A stretch of DNA of 8,922 nt. Origin: Actinomycetota bacterium. GTDB taxonomy: Bacteria > Actinomycetota > Actinomycetes > Streptosporangiales > Streptosporangiaceae. The notes beneath the pieces were generated by a model. That model worked only from the letters and a program-made list of their open reading frames with translations. It did no database searches and had not been told where the DNA came from. A program made the position numbers and the translations under genes. Positions 1-6,138 of this stretch are shown in pieces; position 1 is the stretch's first letter; each line of letters starts with the position of its first letter. The stretch spans positions 6,657 to 15,578 of the forward strand of contig PMOU01000324.1 in the NCBI GenBank assembly GCA_003161205.1, given 5' to 3'.

Positions 1-160
1 GGCTGTCGCCGTCCTTCCACTCGTTCGTGGTCTTGTCCAGGTACCGCGGGGTGGACGCGATCCGGAACTTCGCGACGGGCTGCCCGGCCGGGGTGAACCT
101 CAGCTCGGGGTCGTCGACGAGGTTCCCCGCGATCGTCATCTGGGTGTCGCCTGCTGCCAT
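1..160 (-). CDS. ssb: Single-stranded DNA-binding protein (SSB), N-terminal part, cut by window edge
   Basis: The minus strand from 160 reads [20 protein letters not shown] followed by [20 protein letters not shown], the classic opening of an actinobacterial SSB OB-fold ([14 protein letters not shown] then VAKFR). It ends in the strand around NEWKDGD where the window stops, so only 53 codons are visible and the acidic C-terminal tail cannot be checked. SSB coats single-stranded DNA as a tetramer during replication, recombination and repair. The start at 160 is preferred because AAGGAAA lies about 6-12 nt upstream; an in-frame ATG at 139 would remove the first strand residues. The housekeeping copy normally follows rpsF and precedes rpsR/rplI. 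Here the upstream gene is a Fic protein, so this may be a paralogue (ssbB-like). Family assignment is strong; paralogue status is inference. Confidence 0.93.
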   Translation of the reverse strand, partial: MAAGDTQMTIAGNLVDDPELRFTPAGQPVAKFRIASTPRYLDKTTNEWKDGDS

Positions 161-434
161 CGGATTTTCCTTACGTGAGTTTTCTTCCTCCCGACATCAT
201 GCAGACGGCCAGTGACATTTCCGGGGAGAGCCGCTTGACCTGCGTCTTTGCGTCGGAACGAGTGACGGGTTGTGATCTGGGCGGCGAGCCAGTCCTGGCG
301 CTGGTCGTCCGAGCATGAACTCCAGGATGTCGGCGAGCTCATGGGTGCTCGCGAGGCCGGTGAACGCGAAGGCCGGGCTCGAAGGCGACAGACCACCACC
401 GGAACGTGCCATACGGGTTCGTGCCGACGGCCCG
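161..434. other. Spacer between fic and ssb, no convincing gene
   Basis: This 274-bp stretch separates the fic stop codon from the ssb start. It carries the ssb ribosome-binding site (around 166-172) and presumably its promoter, but I see no clear -10/-35 pair. On the minus strand, a reading frame from an ATG near 409 gives a short peptide containing HELADILEFM. The adjacent frame then gives DDQRQDWLAAQI, which could be one short frame broken by an indel near 310. I recognise neither piece, so this is not called as a gene. No strong hairpin follows the fic stop codon. Confidence 0.5.
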
Positions 435-1595
435 TTAGGGTCCGGATTCAGGATCCAGGACCTTGAGCACATCCCCGCATACCCACCGATGGCGCACGCC
501 GGGCCCCGTTCCGACCTCCCGCACGATGCCCTCCGCCCCAAGTTTGCGCAGGAGGTTGGAAGCGCCGGGCTGGCTTACATTGAGGCTGTCCATCACGTGC
601 CGGACGGTAAGAATTGGGTTAGCAAACAGCAGGTCAACGACCAGATGTCCCCGACCTCCGCCTCGAAGCCGCGACCGGTAGTCCTCGCGCAGGTCAGACA
701 GCTGCTCGGCTCGCTCAACCGCGTCATTGGCCTGAACGGCGACACCGTCTAGGAAGAACTGGAGCCACTCAGTAATCTCACCGCGCTCTCGAACGTACTG
801 CAGCCGGTCGTAGTAGTCGCTCTTGCGCTGATCAAAGTAGCTGGAGAGGTACAGCAGCGGTGCCGGCAGCCTGCCGCGGTCTGAGAGATAGAGCACGATG
901 AAGAGGCGGCCCAGGCGTCCGTTGCCGTCGAGGAACGGATGAATGGTCTCGAACTGGTAGTGCAGTAGTGCACACCTCACAAGCAGCGGTAGGCGTGGCG
1001 CCGCATCGTGCAGGTACTTCTCCCAGTCATCGAGCGCCTGCCACATCTCGTGGACGGGGGGTGGGACGAAGGTCGCCGTCTCAGGGCGATTGTCGGGTGA
1101 ATTGATCCAGTTCTGGCTCGTCCGGAATTCACCTGGGGTCTTGTCCTGGCCTCTGACATCGGTGAGAAGGATCTTGTGCATCTCCTTGATCAACCGAAGT
1201 GATATCGGGAACCCGTCGTCCTTCAGCCGACGCACGCCGTGTTGGAGGGCGGCTACGTAGTTACGGACTTCTCGTATGTCATCTCGTTTGGTCCCGCCTG
1301 TCACGGCGGCGTCGAAGACCTCCGTGACCGAAGCCTGCGTACCTTCGATCCGCGAGCTCGAGACCGCTTCACGGGTGACGTACGCGTCGACCAGCAAGTG
1401 AGGATTGGGCAGGAGGCGCCCTGATCCGGCTAGCCGACCGAGCGCGGCATCTGCTTCGGACAGCAGCATCACTGTGTCCGCGGAGAGCGTGAGCTCTCGC
1501 GGCACGCGTTGCGGGATGAAGGCGGCAAAGGATCCCGGGGGGTCCGTCCGGATGGCATGGCCCCACTCGGGAGATACAAACTTAGTTGCATCCAT
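435..1595 (-). CDS. Fic family protein adenylyltransferase with C-terminal winged helix (class II)
   Basis: The protein has 386 residues. The catalytic Fic motif is complete: H219-PFLDGNGRLGR-230, with His219 the general base, Asp223 for Mg and Asn225/Arg227/Arg230 for ATP phosphates. These enzymes usually transfer AMP from ATP to a hydroxyl side chain of a target protein. Upstream, S80-S-R-I-E84-G85 matches the inhibitory helix motif (S/T)xxxE(G/N), placing it in class II, where the helix lies in the same chain before the Fic core and Glu84 would block ATP. A Fic N-terminal domain spans about 30-100. A target-docking flap probably lies around 163-180. Residues about 317-372 (DLLFANPILTVRHVMDSLNV, then a second helix with QPGASNLLRKL) look like a winged helix, suggesting DNA binding. 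No separate antitoxin gene is visible. Base composition is visibly lower in GC than in pruA, hinting at transfer. The ATG at 1595 is the natural start. Target unknown. Confidence 0.93.
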   Translation of the reverse strand: MDATKFVSPEWGHAIRTDPPGSFAAFIPQRVPRELTLSADTVMLLSEADAALGRLAGSGRLLPNPHLLVDAYVTREAVSSSRIEGTQASVTEVFDAAVTGGTKRDDIREVRNYVAALQHGVRRLKDDGFPISLRLIKEMHKILLTDVRGQDKTPGEFRTSQNWINSPDNRPETATFVPPPVHEMWQALDDWEKYLHDAAPRLPLLVRCALLHYQFETIHPFLDGNGRLGRLFIVLYLSDRGRLPAPLLYLSSYFDQRKSDYYDRLQYVRERGEITEWLQFFLDGVAVQANDAVERAEQLSDLREDYRSRLRGGGRGHLVVDLLFANPILTVRHVMDSLNVSQPGASNLLRKLGAEGIVREVGTGPGVRHRWVCGDVLKVLDPESGP

Positions 1596-1603
1596 GGCAC
1601 CAA

Positions 1604-1633
1604 CCTATAACTAAAATCGAGAAAAGTTATAGG
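1604..1633 (-). promoter_or_regulatory. Inverted-repeat operator/promoter of the fic gene
   Basis: CCTATAACT at 1604-1612 and AGTTATAGG at 1625-1633 are perfect reverse complements of 9 bp, separated by 12 bp, with arm centres 21 bp apart (two helical turns). The site lies only 8 bp upstream of the fic start codon, in an AT-rich patch of an otherwise GC-rich region. The arms contain TATA-like -10 material, and the proximal arm supplies the only AGG near the start codon, so a bound protein would cover promoter and ribosome-binding site. Two related elements flank it: AACTTAGTT (1579-1587, inside the first fic codons) and AGTTAAGTT (1651-1659). Autoregulation by the Fic winged helix is inference. 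Confidence 0.6.
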
Positions 1634-1727
1634 CAGTCACCTCGAATGAAAGTTAAGTTGCAGGCTCGCCCGGCCTACCGTCTGACCAGGCGGTTCTGCA
1701 GGACCACGGCTAGCCTGAATTCCCCTT

Positions 1728-3356
1728 TTAGCCCATGTAGGGGTAGCGGTAATCAGTCGGGGGCACGAAGAGTTCCTTGATCGCGCGGGTGGACACCCAC
1801 CTGGTCAGGTTGAAGATCGAGCCCGCCTTGTCGTCGGTGCCGCTCGCCCGCGCACCGCCGAACGGCTGCTGGCCGACGACCGCGCCGGTGGGCTTGTCGT
1901 TGATGTAGAAGTTGCCGGCCGAGTACCTGAGCAGGTCGGTGGCCTGGGCGATGGCCTGGCGGTCGGTGGCCATGATGGCCCCCGTCAGCGCGTACGGCGT
2001 GGCGTCGGCGGCCTGGGCGAGCACCTGCGCGTAGGTCTCATCCGGGTAGACGTGCACGGAGAGGATCGGCCCGAAGTACTCGGTGGTGAAGATTTCGTCG
2101 GCCGGATCCTCGCCCTGGAGCACGGTTGGCCGGACGAAGAACCCGTCGCTGTCGTCGGCCGTGCCGCCGGCCACGATGCTGATGGAGGCGGTGTTCCTGG
2201 CCCGCTCCAGCGCGGCGGCGTGCTTGGCGAACGCCCGGGCGTCGATGACGGCGCCCATGAACAGCGACAGGTCCGAGGTCACGTCGCCCACCGTCAGCGA
2301 CTCGACCTGCGCGATGAAGTCATCACGGGTCCGGCGCCAGATCGACTCCGGGACATAGGCGCGGGAGGCGGCGGAGCACTTCTGCCCCTGGTACTCGAAC
2401 GCGCCGCGGATCAGCGTGGGGACCAGGCTGGCCTGGTCAGCTGACGGGTGCACGATCACGAAGTCCTTGCCGCCCGTCTCGCCCACCAGCCGGGGATAGT
2501 TGCGGTACCTGGCGATGGCTTCCCCCACCGTCCGCCACAGGTGCTGGAACGTCGCCGTCGAGCCGGTGAAGTGAATGCCCGCGAGATCAGGGTGGGTCAG
2601 CGCGACCTGGGAGACGGCCTGCCCGTCCCCGGTCACCAGGTTGATCACGCCAGGCGGCAGCCCAGCCGCCTCGAGCAGTCGCATGAGGTAGTGCGCGGAA
2701 AGCTGCTGGGTCGGTGACGGCTTCCACACCACGACGTTGCCGAGCAGTGCCGGGGTGGTGGGCAAGTTGCCTGCGATCGAGGTGAAGTTGAACGGCGTGA
2801 TGGCCAGCACGAAGCCCTCGAGCGGGCGGTACTCCATCCGGTTCCAGGCGCCGGCCGCGGACTCCGGCTGCTCGCTGAGCAGCCGCCGGGCGAAGTGCAC
2901 GTTGTACCGCCAGAAGTCGATCAGCTCACAGGCCGCGTCGATCTCCGCCTGGAACGGGGACTTGGACTGGCCGAGCATGGTGGCGGCGTTCAGGGTGGCG
3001 CGCCATGGTCCGGCCAGGAGCTCCGCCGCCTTGAGGAAGATCGCGGCCCGGTCGTCGAAGCTGAGCGCACGCCAGCCGGGCGCCGCCTGCTTGGCCGCGT
3101 AGATCGCGGCGGCCACGTCCACGTTCGTCGCGTTGCCCAGCTGGCCGAGCACGTGAGCCTTATTGTGCGGCTGCACCACGTCGATCAGGGCGCCGCGGGC
3201 CATCTGCTGGGTGCCCGCGATGGTCATGGTGAGCTCGGCTCGCTGGCCGGTGAGTTCCTTGATCTTGCTTTCCAGCACGGCTCGCTCGTGGCTGCCCGGC
3301 TGGTACTGCCTGACCGGCTCGTTCGCAGGCACGGGAGTCCTGGAGACGGCGTCCAT
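1728..3356 (-). CDS. pruA: L-glutamate gamma-semialdehyde dehydrogenase (delta-1-pyrroline-5-carboxylate dehydrogenase)
   Basis: This NAD-dependent aldehyde dehydrogenase carries out the second step of proline catabolism, oxidising glutamate semialdehyde to glutamate in the cytosol. The length (542 aa from the ATG) fits the single-function PruA/ALDH4A1 family. Counting from the GTG one codon upstream, visible landmarks are ITPFNFTS (Asn191, oxyanion hole), FTGSTATF (264-271, nucleotide binding), LVGETGGKDF (Glu294, general base), EYQGQKCSAASR (Cys328, nucleophile), EYFGPILSVHVY (427-437) and the C-terminal QPFGGARASGTDDKAG, which is characteristic of this family. A clear AGGAG (3365-3369) lies 8 nt before the ATG at 3356 and 5 nt before the in-frame GTG at 3359; I prefer the ATG. 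No proline dehydrogenase gene is adjacent, although the two are often paired in actinobacteria. The gene upstream is a DUF6912-like gene 70 bp away. Confidence 0.96.
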   Translation of the reverse strand: MDAVSRTPVPANEPVRQYQPGSHERAVLESKIKELTGQRAELTMTIAGTQQMARGALIDVVQPHNKAHVLGQLGNATNVDVAAAIYAAKQAAPGWRALSFDDRAAIFLKAAELLAGPWRATLNAATMLGQSKSPFQAEIDAACELIDFWRYNVHFARRLLSEQPESAAGAWNRMEYRPLEGFVLAITPFNFTSIAGNLPTTPALLGNVVVWKPSPTQQLSAHYLMRLLEAAGLPPGVINLVTGDGQAVSQVALTHPDLAGIHFTGSTATFQHLWRTVGEAIARYRNYPRLVGETGGKDFVIVHPSADQASLVPTLIRGAFEYQGQKCSAASRAYVPESIWRRTRDDFIAQVESLTVGDVTSDLSLFMGAVIDARAFAKHAAALERARNTASISIVAGGTADDSDGFFVRPTVLQGEDPADEIFTTEYFGPILSVHVYPDETYAQVLAQAADATPYALTGAIMATDRQAIAQATDLLRYSAGNFYINDKPTGAVVGQQPFGGARASGTDDKAGSIFNLTRWVSTRAIKELFVPPTDYRYPYMG

Positions 3357-3364
3357 CACGATCG

Positions 3365-3369
3365 CTCCT
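3365..3369 (-). promoter_or_regulatory. Strong Shine-Dalgarno (AGGAG) of pruA
   Basis: On the minus strand AGGAG is followed by CGATC, GTG and ATG. Spacing to the ATG at 3356 is 8 nt and to the GTG at 3359 is 5 nt, so both are possible. The ATG is favoured by codon preference and spacing. This is the best-formed ribosome-binding site in the leftward gene group, which supports independent efficient translation of pruA. Confidence 0.75.
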
Positions 3370-3413
3370 GGCGTTCGTCGGGTGTGATGCGGATACCTTT
3401 ATCGTCGCACGAC

Positions 3414-3426
3414 CCCGCCGGGCGGG
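3414..3426 (-). terminator. Possible GC hairpin directly after the DUF6912-like gene
   Basis: CCCGCC and GGCGGG flank a single base, immediately after the TGA at 3427-3429 when read on the minus strand. As RNA the loop must open some pairs, leaving a short GC stem, and no U-tract follows. It could attenuate transcription into pruA, but the evidence is only the short dyad. Confidence 0.25.
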
Positions 3427-3921
3427 TCATTCCGCCAGGTAGGCCAGTTCCTGGCTGGCGTACCAGCCGAGCTCGTGGCCCTCGGCCCCGTCCACGGCGA
3501 ACCTGGCGTCGTCGTCACCGGCGTCGGCGGCCGGAAGCGCCTCGACCGCGGCGCTGACATCGGCGGCCGCCTCGGGGTCATCCACGTGCGCCGCCACCAG
3601 CCGGGCCAGCGGGACCGGCGCGCCGATCAGGACCCGGGCAGGCTCACCGTCGCGGGTATCCCACCGGACCTGGTCCGCGTCCAGCTCGGTCGCCAGCACG
3701 ACCCGGCGGGATGGCGCGGCCGGATCGGCCGCGAGCAGCCGCAACGAGGCACGGGCCGCCTCGGTCAGGGCGGCGTAGTCAAGCTCCTCCTCATCGCCGC
3801 TCGCATACGCCTCGCGCAGCGAGGGCGTGACCGCGAACCCGGGCAGCGGGCCCGGGCCGACCTGGCCGGCCTGCAAGGCCCCGGCCAGAGCGGGCAGCGT
3901 CGACGGCAAGAACACGCGCAT
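3427..3921 (-). CDS. DUF6912-like actinobacterial protein of unknown function
   Basis: The protein has 164 residues, is acidic and Ala-rich, and has no signal peptide or membrane segment, so it is probably cytosolic. I recognise the pattern of an actinobacterial hypothetical family, which I believe is DUF6912: an MRVFLPSTLPAL start, then FAVTPSLREAY (about 29-39), a DEEELDYAALTEAARASLRL helix region (about 43-62) and RRVVLATELD (about 72-81). The C-terminus ends in GHELGWYASQELAYL, also typical. No catalytic motif is evident and no function is known to me. The ATG at 3921 is preceded by only a weak GGGG about 5 nt away. The gene lies 39 bp downstream of vsr and 70 bp upstream of pruA. The exact DUF number is from memory; that it is a conserved actinobacterial protein is better supported. 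Confidence 0.8.
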   Translation of the reverse strand: MRVFLPSTLPALAGALQAGQVGPGPLPGFAVTPSLREAYASGDEEELDYAALTEAARASLRLLAADPAAPSRRVVLATELDADQVRWDTRDGEPARVLIGAPVPLARLVAAHVDDPEAAADVSAAVEALPAADAGDDDARFAVDGAEGHELGWYASQELAYLAE

Positions 3922-3960
3922 AGTGCCCCAGAGTCTGCCACAGTCACGCCGATCCAGCCG

Positions 3961-4410
3961 TCAACTGAGCGAGTCGTGGCCGGCCTCACGGCTCGCCGCC
4001 AGCGTCAGCACCACCGTCGCGATCGCCTCGTCCAGCGGCACGTGTTCCCAGAGCCGGATCACGGTCCAGCCGGCCAGGATCAGCGCCGCGTCGTTCACCC
4101 GGTCCCGCTCGACGTTCTTGACCAGCTTCGGGCTCCAGTACCACTCGTTCGTCTTCGGCTTGGACCCGTGCTCCGGGCAGGCGTGCCAGAAACAGCCGTC
4201 CACGAAGACCGCCACCTTGCGCGCGGTGAACACGATATCCGGCCGGACGCGCCTGCCGCTGTCCAGGTCGAGCCGGTAATCCTTGCGGTACCGGTAGCCA
4301 AGGTGGTGCAGGGCGTGCCGCAGCGCCAGCTCGGGTTTGGTGTCCGTCCGCCGGTTGGCCCGCATGTTCGCCGACCGGCCTTCGCTGGACGGATGCGGAT
4401 AATCCGCCAC
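3961..4410 (-). CDS. vsr: Very short patch repair (Vsr) family DNA mismatch endonuclease
   Basis: This 149-residue protein has the full Vsr core. DTKPELALRHALHHLGYRYR (23-42) is the N-terminal helix region. RRVRPDIVF carries the likely metal-binding catalytic Asp58. VFVDGCFWHACPEHG (68-82) holds the zinc-site Cys73, Cys78 and nearby His residues. KNVERDR (98-104) and GWTVIRLWEHV (114-124) complete the fold. In Escherichia coli, Vsr nicks beside the T of T:G mismatches formed when 5-methylcytosine deaminates in Dcm sites, starting short-patch repair. No cytosine methyltransferase is encoded here, so the copy is an orphan within the window and its recognition context is unknown. The chosen start is a GTG at 4410, giving an N-terminus (PSSEGRSANMRANRRTDTKPE) that matches relatives. 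An in-frame ATG at 4365 is the alternative. It lies 27 bp after the HAD gene. Confidence 0.92.
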   Translation of the reverse strand: MADYPHPSSEGRSANMRANRRTDTKPELALRHALHHLGYRYRKDYRLDLDSGRRVRPDIVFTARKVAVFVDGCFWHACPEHGSKPKTNEWYWSPKLVKNVERDRVNDAALILAGWTVIRLWEHVPLDEAIATVVLTLAASREAGHDSLS

Positions 4411-4437
4411 GGGCCAAGGCTAGTCCGGTCCCGGCGG

Positions 4438-5124
4438 TTACCGCATCGAGTTGCGCGGGCTGCTCCAGCTGAGCGGCACGCCGAGAAGATCTTGCAGCGC
4501 CGCGGCGGTCGCCTCGGCGTCGGTGTGCAGCACCCCGGTCATGCCGCACGCCGCGGCCGCGTCGATGTTCGCCTCGACGTCGTCGACGAAGACGCATTCC
4601 CGTGGTTCCAGGCCCAGCGCCTGCGCCGCGTACAGGAAGATCCTTTCCTCCGGCTTGCGCATGCCGACCTCAGCGGAGATGATCACCGCGTCGAACAGGG
4701 CCGGGAAGTCCGTGCGCGGGTACTCCTCGGCACCCCAGGAGTTGGACAGCAGCGCGGTGCTGAAGCCGGCTCCGCGCAGCGCGCGGATCGTGTCGTACAT
4801 GGCGGGCACCGGCCCGCCCGCCGCGAACATCCGCCGCAGCAGGCCCTCGGCCGCCACCGCCTCCCCGTCGGTGTGGAGGAGCTCGGCGGCCAGCATCCGC
4901 TCGAATTCCGCGCCGGTACACTCGCCGCGCTCCAGGGCGTGGATCGGGTTGCGGGTGCCGTCCTGCCGGTACGCCTCGTAGACCCAGGTCCGCATGACGG
5001 ACCGGTAGCTGGTCCAGTCGATGCTTTCGGCCTGGATCCAGGCCTGCACGGTGGTCAGGATCGGGGGGGTCAGCACGCCGCCCCAATCCCAGATAACACC
5101 CCGGAATTCCGTCCCGTTGATCAC
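4438..5124 (-). CDS. HAD superfamily (subfamily IA) hydrolase, probable phosphatase
   Basis: The protein has 228 residues and all four HAD motifs in order. Motif I is VIWDWGGVLT with nucleophile Asp13, motif II is ALLSNSWG with Ser127-Asn128, motif III is GMRKPEERIF with Lys157, and motif IV is VFVDDVEANID with Asp181/Asp182. The helical cap about 25-105 between motifs I and II makes it subfamily IA. Motif I is DxG rather than DxD, so the usual acid/base Asp is Gly15; sugar-phosphatase-like members such as YihX and the epoxide hydrolase N-terminal domains also have DxG. Substrate cannot be inferred. The start is a GTG at 5124 with no Shine-Dalgarno; a -10-like box 7 nt upstream suggests a leaderless mRNA. 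It is first in the leftward group HAD-vsr-DUF6912-pruA and divergent from the Rv3235-family gene. Confidence 0.9.
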   Translation of the reverse strand: MINGTEFRGVIWDWGGVLTPPILTTVQAWIQAESIDWTSYRSVMRTWVYEAYRQDGTRNPIHALERGECTGAEFERMLAAELLHTDGEAVAAEGLLRRMFAAGGPVPAMYDTIRALRGAGFSTALLSNSWGAEEYPRTDFPALFDAVIISAEVGMRKPEERIFLYAAQALGLEPRECVFVDDVEANIDAAAACGMTGVLHTDAEATAAALQDLLGVPLSWSSPRNSMR

Positions 5125-5131
5125 GATAACG

Positions 5132-5145
5132 ATCTTAAGCGCTTA
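5132..5145 (-). promoter_or_regulatory. Probable leaderless promoter of the HAD gene with overlapping palindrome
   Basis: Read on the minus strand, TAAGAT (5137-5132) fits the actinobacterial TANNNT -10 consensus and ends exactly 7 nt before the GTG at 5124, so transcription could begin at or next to the start codon. There is no Shine-Dalgarno sequence. TAAGCGCTTA (5136-5145) is a perfect 10-bp palindrome that overlaps the upstream edge of the -10 box and could be an operator. No good -35 is visible at 17-18 bp. Confidence 0.45.
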
Positions 5146-5330
5146 TTCACCGGCCGGGGAAACAGCGCTAGTCCGGCAGGTGAAGGCTGGATGACCAGGC
5201 CGGATACGAGCAGGGCCGCCGAAATGTCACTGGCTTGCGGTACAACAAAGTCCAGCAGGAGCCTGGTGCGAATACGGCCGCCAAGGGCGTTCGCGGTCAC
5301 TTTGCATTCTCGGATCCGGGAGCCAGGAAC

Positions 5331-6032
5331 ATGCCCTCAACGACCTTGCCGCCCGACCTGCTGCCCGCATCCGAACCGCTCGCCGCACCTGAACCACTCG
5401 CCGCACCGGCGTCGGCCGCCTTGGCTGAACTGCCGGAACTGCGGCTTATCGCCGTTCCCGACGCAGCGCCGCCCTACGACTGCGAAACGCACGGCGCGGC
5501 CTGCCCAGGGCGGCGGGACGGGTCCGGGATAGACACCCGCGGGACCGGCCGGCCTGCGGCGGCCCCAGCCTCGGCACCAGTCGATGGCTCGGCTCCGCCG
5601 ACAAGCACAGCTCCGCTGAGTAGGTCAACTGCAGGCGCTCGCTCAGCTTCACCCCCTGACCCGACCCTGCGTGCAGGCTCGTCGGCGGCCGACGTGACCG
5701 CCGCGTGGCCGGGACACTTCGCCCACGTGGTGGTGGAGATCCTCGCCGGGGCGCGCTCGACACGACAGATCATCCCCTGCACCACCGATCGCGTGCGGGC
5801 GCAAATCGGTCACCTCGTGCCGCTGCTGGCCTCGGACCAGCGGCCCAGGATTCAGCGGATCGTCGCATCGCGTCCCGCGGCCCAGGTCGTGGAGATGACC
5901 GTCGTCGTCAGCTTCGGGCCGCGATCACGCGCCCTGGCCATACGCTGCGAGCACATTCCGGCGCGCCCGGCCGCACCAGGCTTGCCATCCCGCCCGGCCA
6001 GATGGCTCTGCACCGAGCTGGTTGCGGTCTAG
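5331..6032 (+). CDS. Rv3235 family (DUF6459-like) protein of unknown function
   Basis: The protein has 233 residues from the ATG at 5331, which has GGGAG 8 nt upstream. The frame stays open to a TTG at 5235, but that start lacks support. Residues about 37-50 (LRLIAVPDAAPPYD) match the conserved N-terminal element of this actinobacterial family. A Pro/Ala/Ser-rich, probably disordered linker spans about 60-125. The C-terminal domain, about 127-233, has FAHVVVEILAGARSTRQI, then TTDRVRAQI, then PRIQRIVASRPAAQVVEMTV, an RSRALAIRCE strand and a closing WLCTELVAV. No signal peptide or membrane segment is seen. The name-giving Mycobacterium tuberculosis gene lies a few loci from secA1, but no secretion gene is visible here. 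Function unknown. It is the only rightward gene and is convergent with the FAD oxidoreductase. Confidence 0.85.
   Translation: MPSTTLPPDLLPASEPLAAPEPLAAPASAALAELPELRLIAVPDAAPPYDCETHGAACPGRRDGSGIDTRGTGRPAAAPASAPVDGSAPPTSTAPLSRSTAGARSASPPDPTLRAGSSAADVTAAWPGHFAHVVVEILAGARSTRQIIPCTTDRVRAQIGHLVPLLASDQRPRIQRIVASRPAAQVVEMTVVVSFGPRSRALAIRCEHIPARPAAPGLPSRPARWLCTELVAV
5373..5408 (+). repeat. Two tandem 18-bp units in the Rv3235-family gene
   Basis: GAACCGCTCGCCGCACCT at 5373-5390 is followed directly by GAACCACTCGCCGCACCG at 5391-5408, differing at two bases. The units encode EPLAAP twice, in the N-terminal Pro/Ala-rich part. This is an in-frame duplication that adds or removes six residues without breaking the gene, probably slippage-prone and of little functional weight. 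Confidence 0.8.
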
Positions 6033-6093
6033 CAGCTTTGCGTCACGCCCCTCGCTTGCCCCTTCCTTGGCGGAACGCCCTCGTGAACCTCAC

Positions 6094-6130
6094 CCGCCTC
6101 CTCGGTAACGTTTCGCGTAACCGAAGGCGG
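6094..6130. terminator. Hairpin between convergent genes, candidate bidirectional terminator
   Basis: CCGCCT (6094-6099) pairs with AGGCGG (6125-6130), CGGT (6103-6106) with ACCG (6120-6123), and ACG (6108-6110) with CGT (6116-6118) around a five-base loop. A small asymmetric internal loop and one A·A mismatch interrupt the stem. It lies 61 bp after the plus-strand stop and 8 bp after the stop of the minus-strand oxidoreductase. Neither side has a clear U-tract, which is common in actinobacterial terminators. Its position between convergent stops supports the call. Confidence 0.6.
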
Positions 6131-6138
6131 AAGTTTGC

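Noticed and set aside
208..221. 14-bp identity GAAATGTCACTGGC upstream of ssb (208-221, minus) and upstream of the Rv3235-family gene (5221-5234, plus)
   Set aside because: One shared 14-mer in a window this size is not far from chance, the flanks do not match, the distances to the starts differ (48 and 97 bp), and no -10 follows at a consistent spacing.
3392..3403. GATA-CCTT-TATC dyad upstream of pruA as an operator or promoter
   Set aside because: The arms are only 4 bp and no TANNNT box with a plausible -35 could be fitted. It is too weak to call.
5235..5330. N-terminal extension of the Rv3235-family protein from a TTG at 5235
   Set aside because: The TTG has no ribosome-binding site, and the extension does not look like family sequence. 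ATG 5331 has GGGAG at proper spacing and begins just before the conserved element.
3475..5532. Plus-strand open frame of 685 codons
   Set aside because: It lies opposite the DUF6912-like, vsr and HAD genes, all of which are recognisable. Its Arg/Gly/Pro/Val-rich translation is the usual antisense shadow in high-GC DNA.
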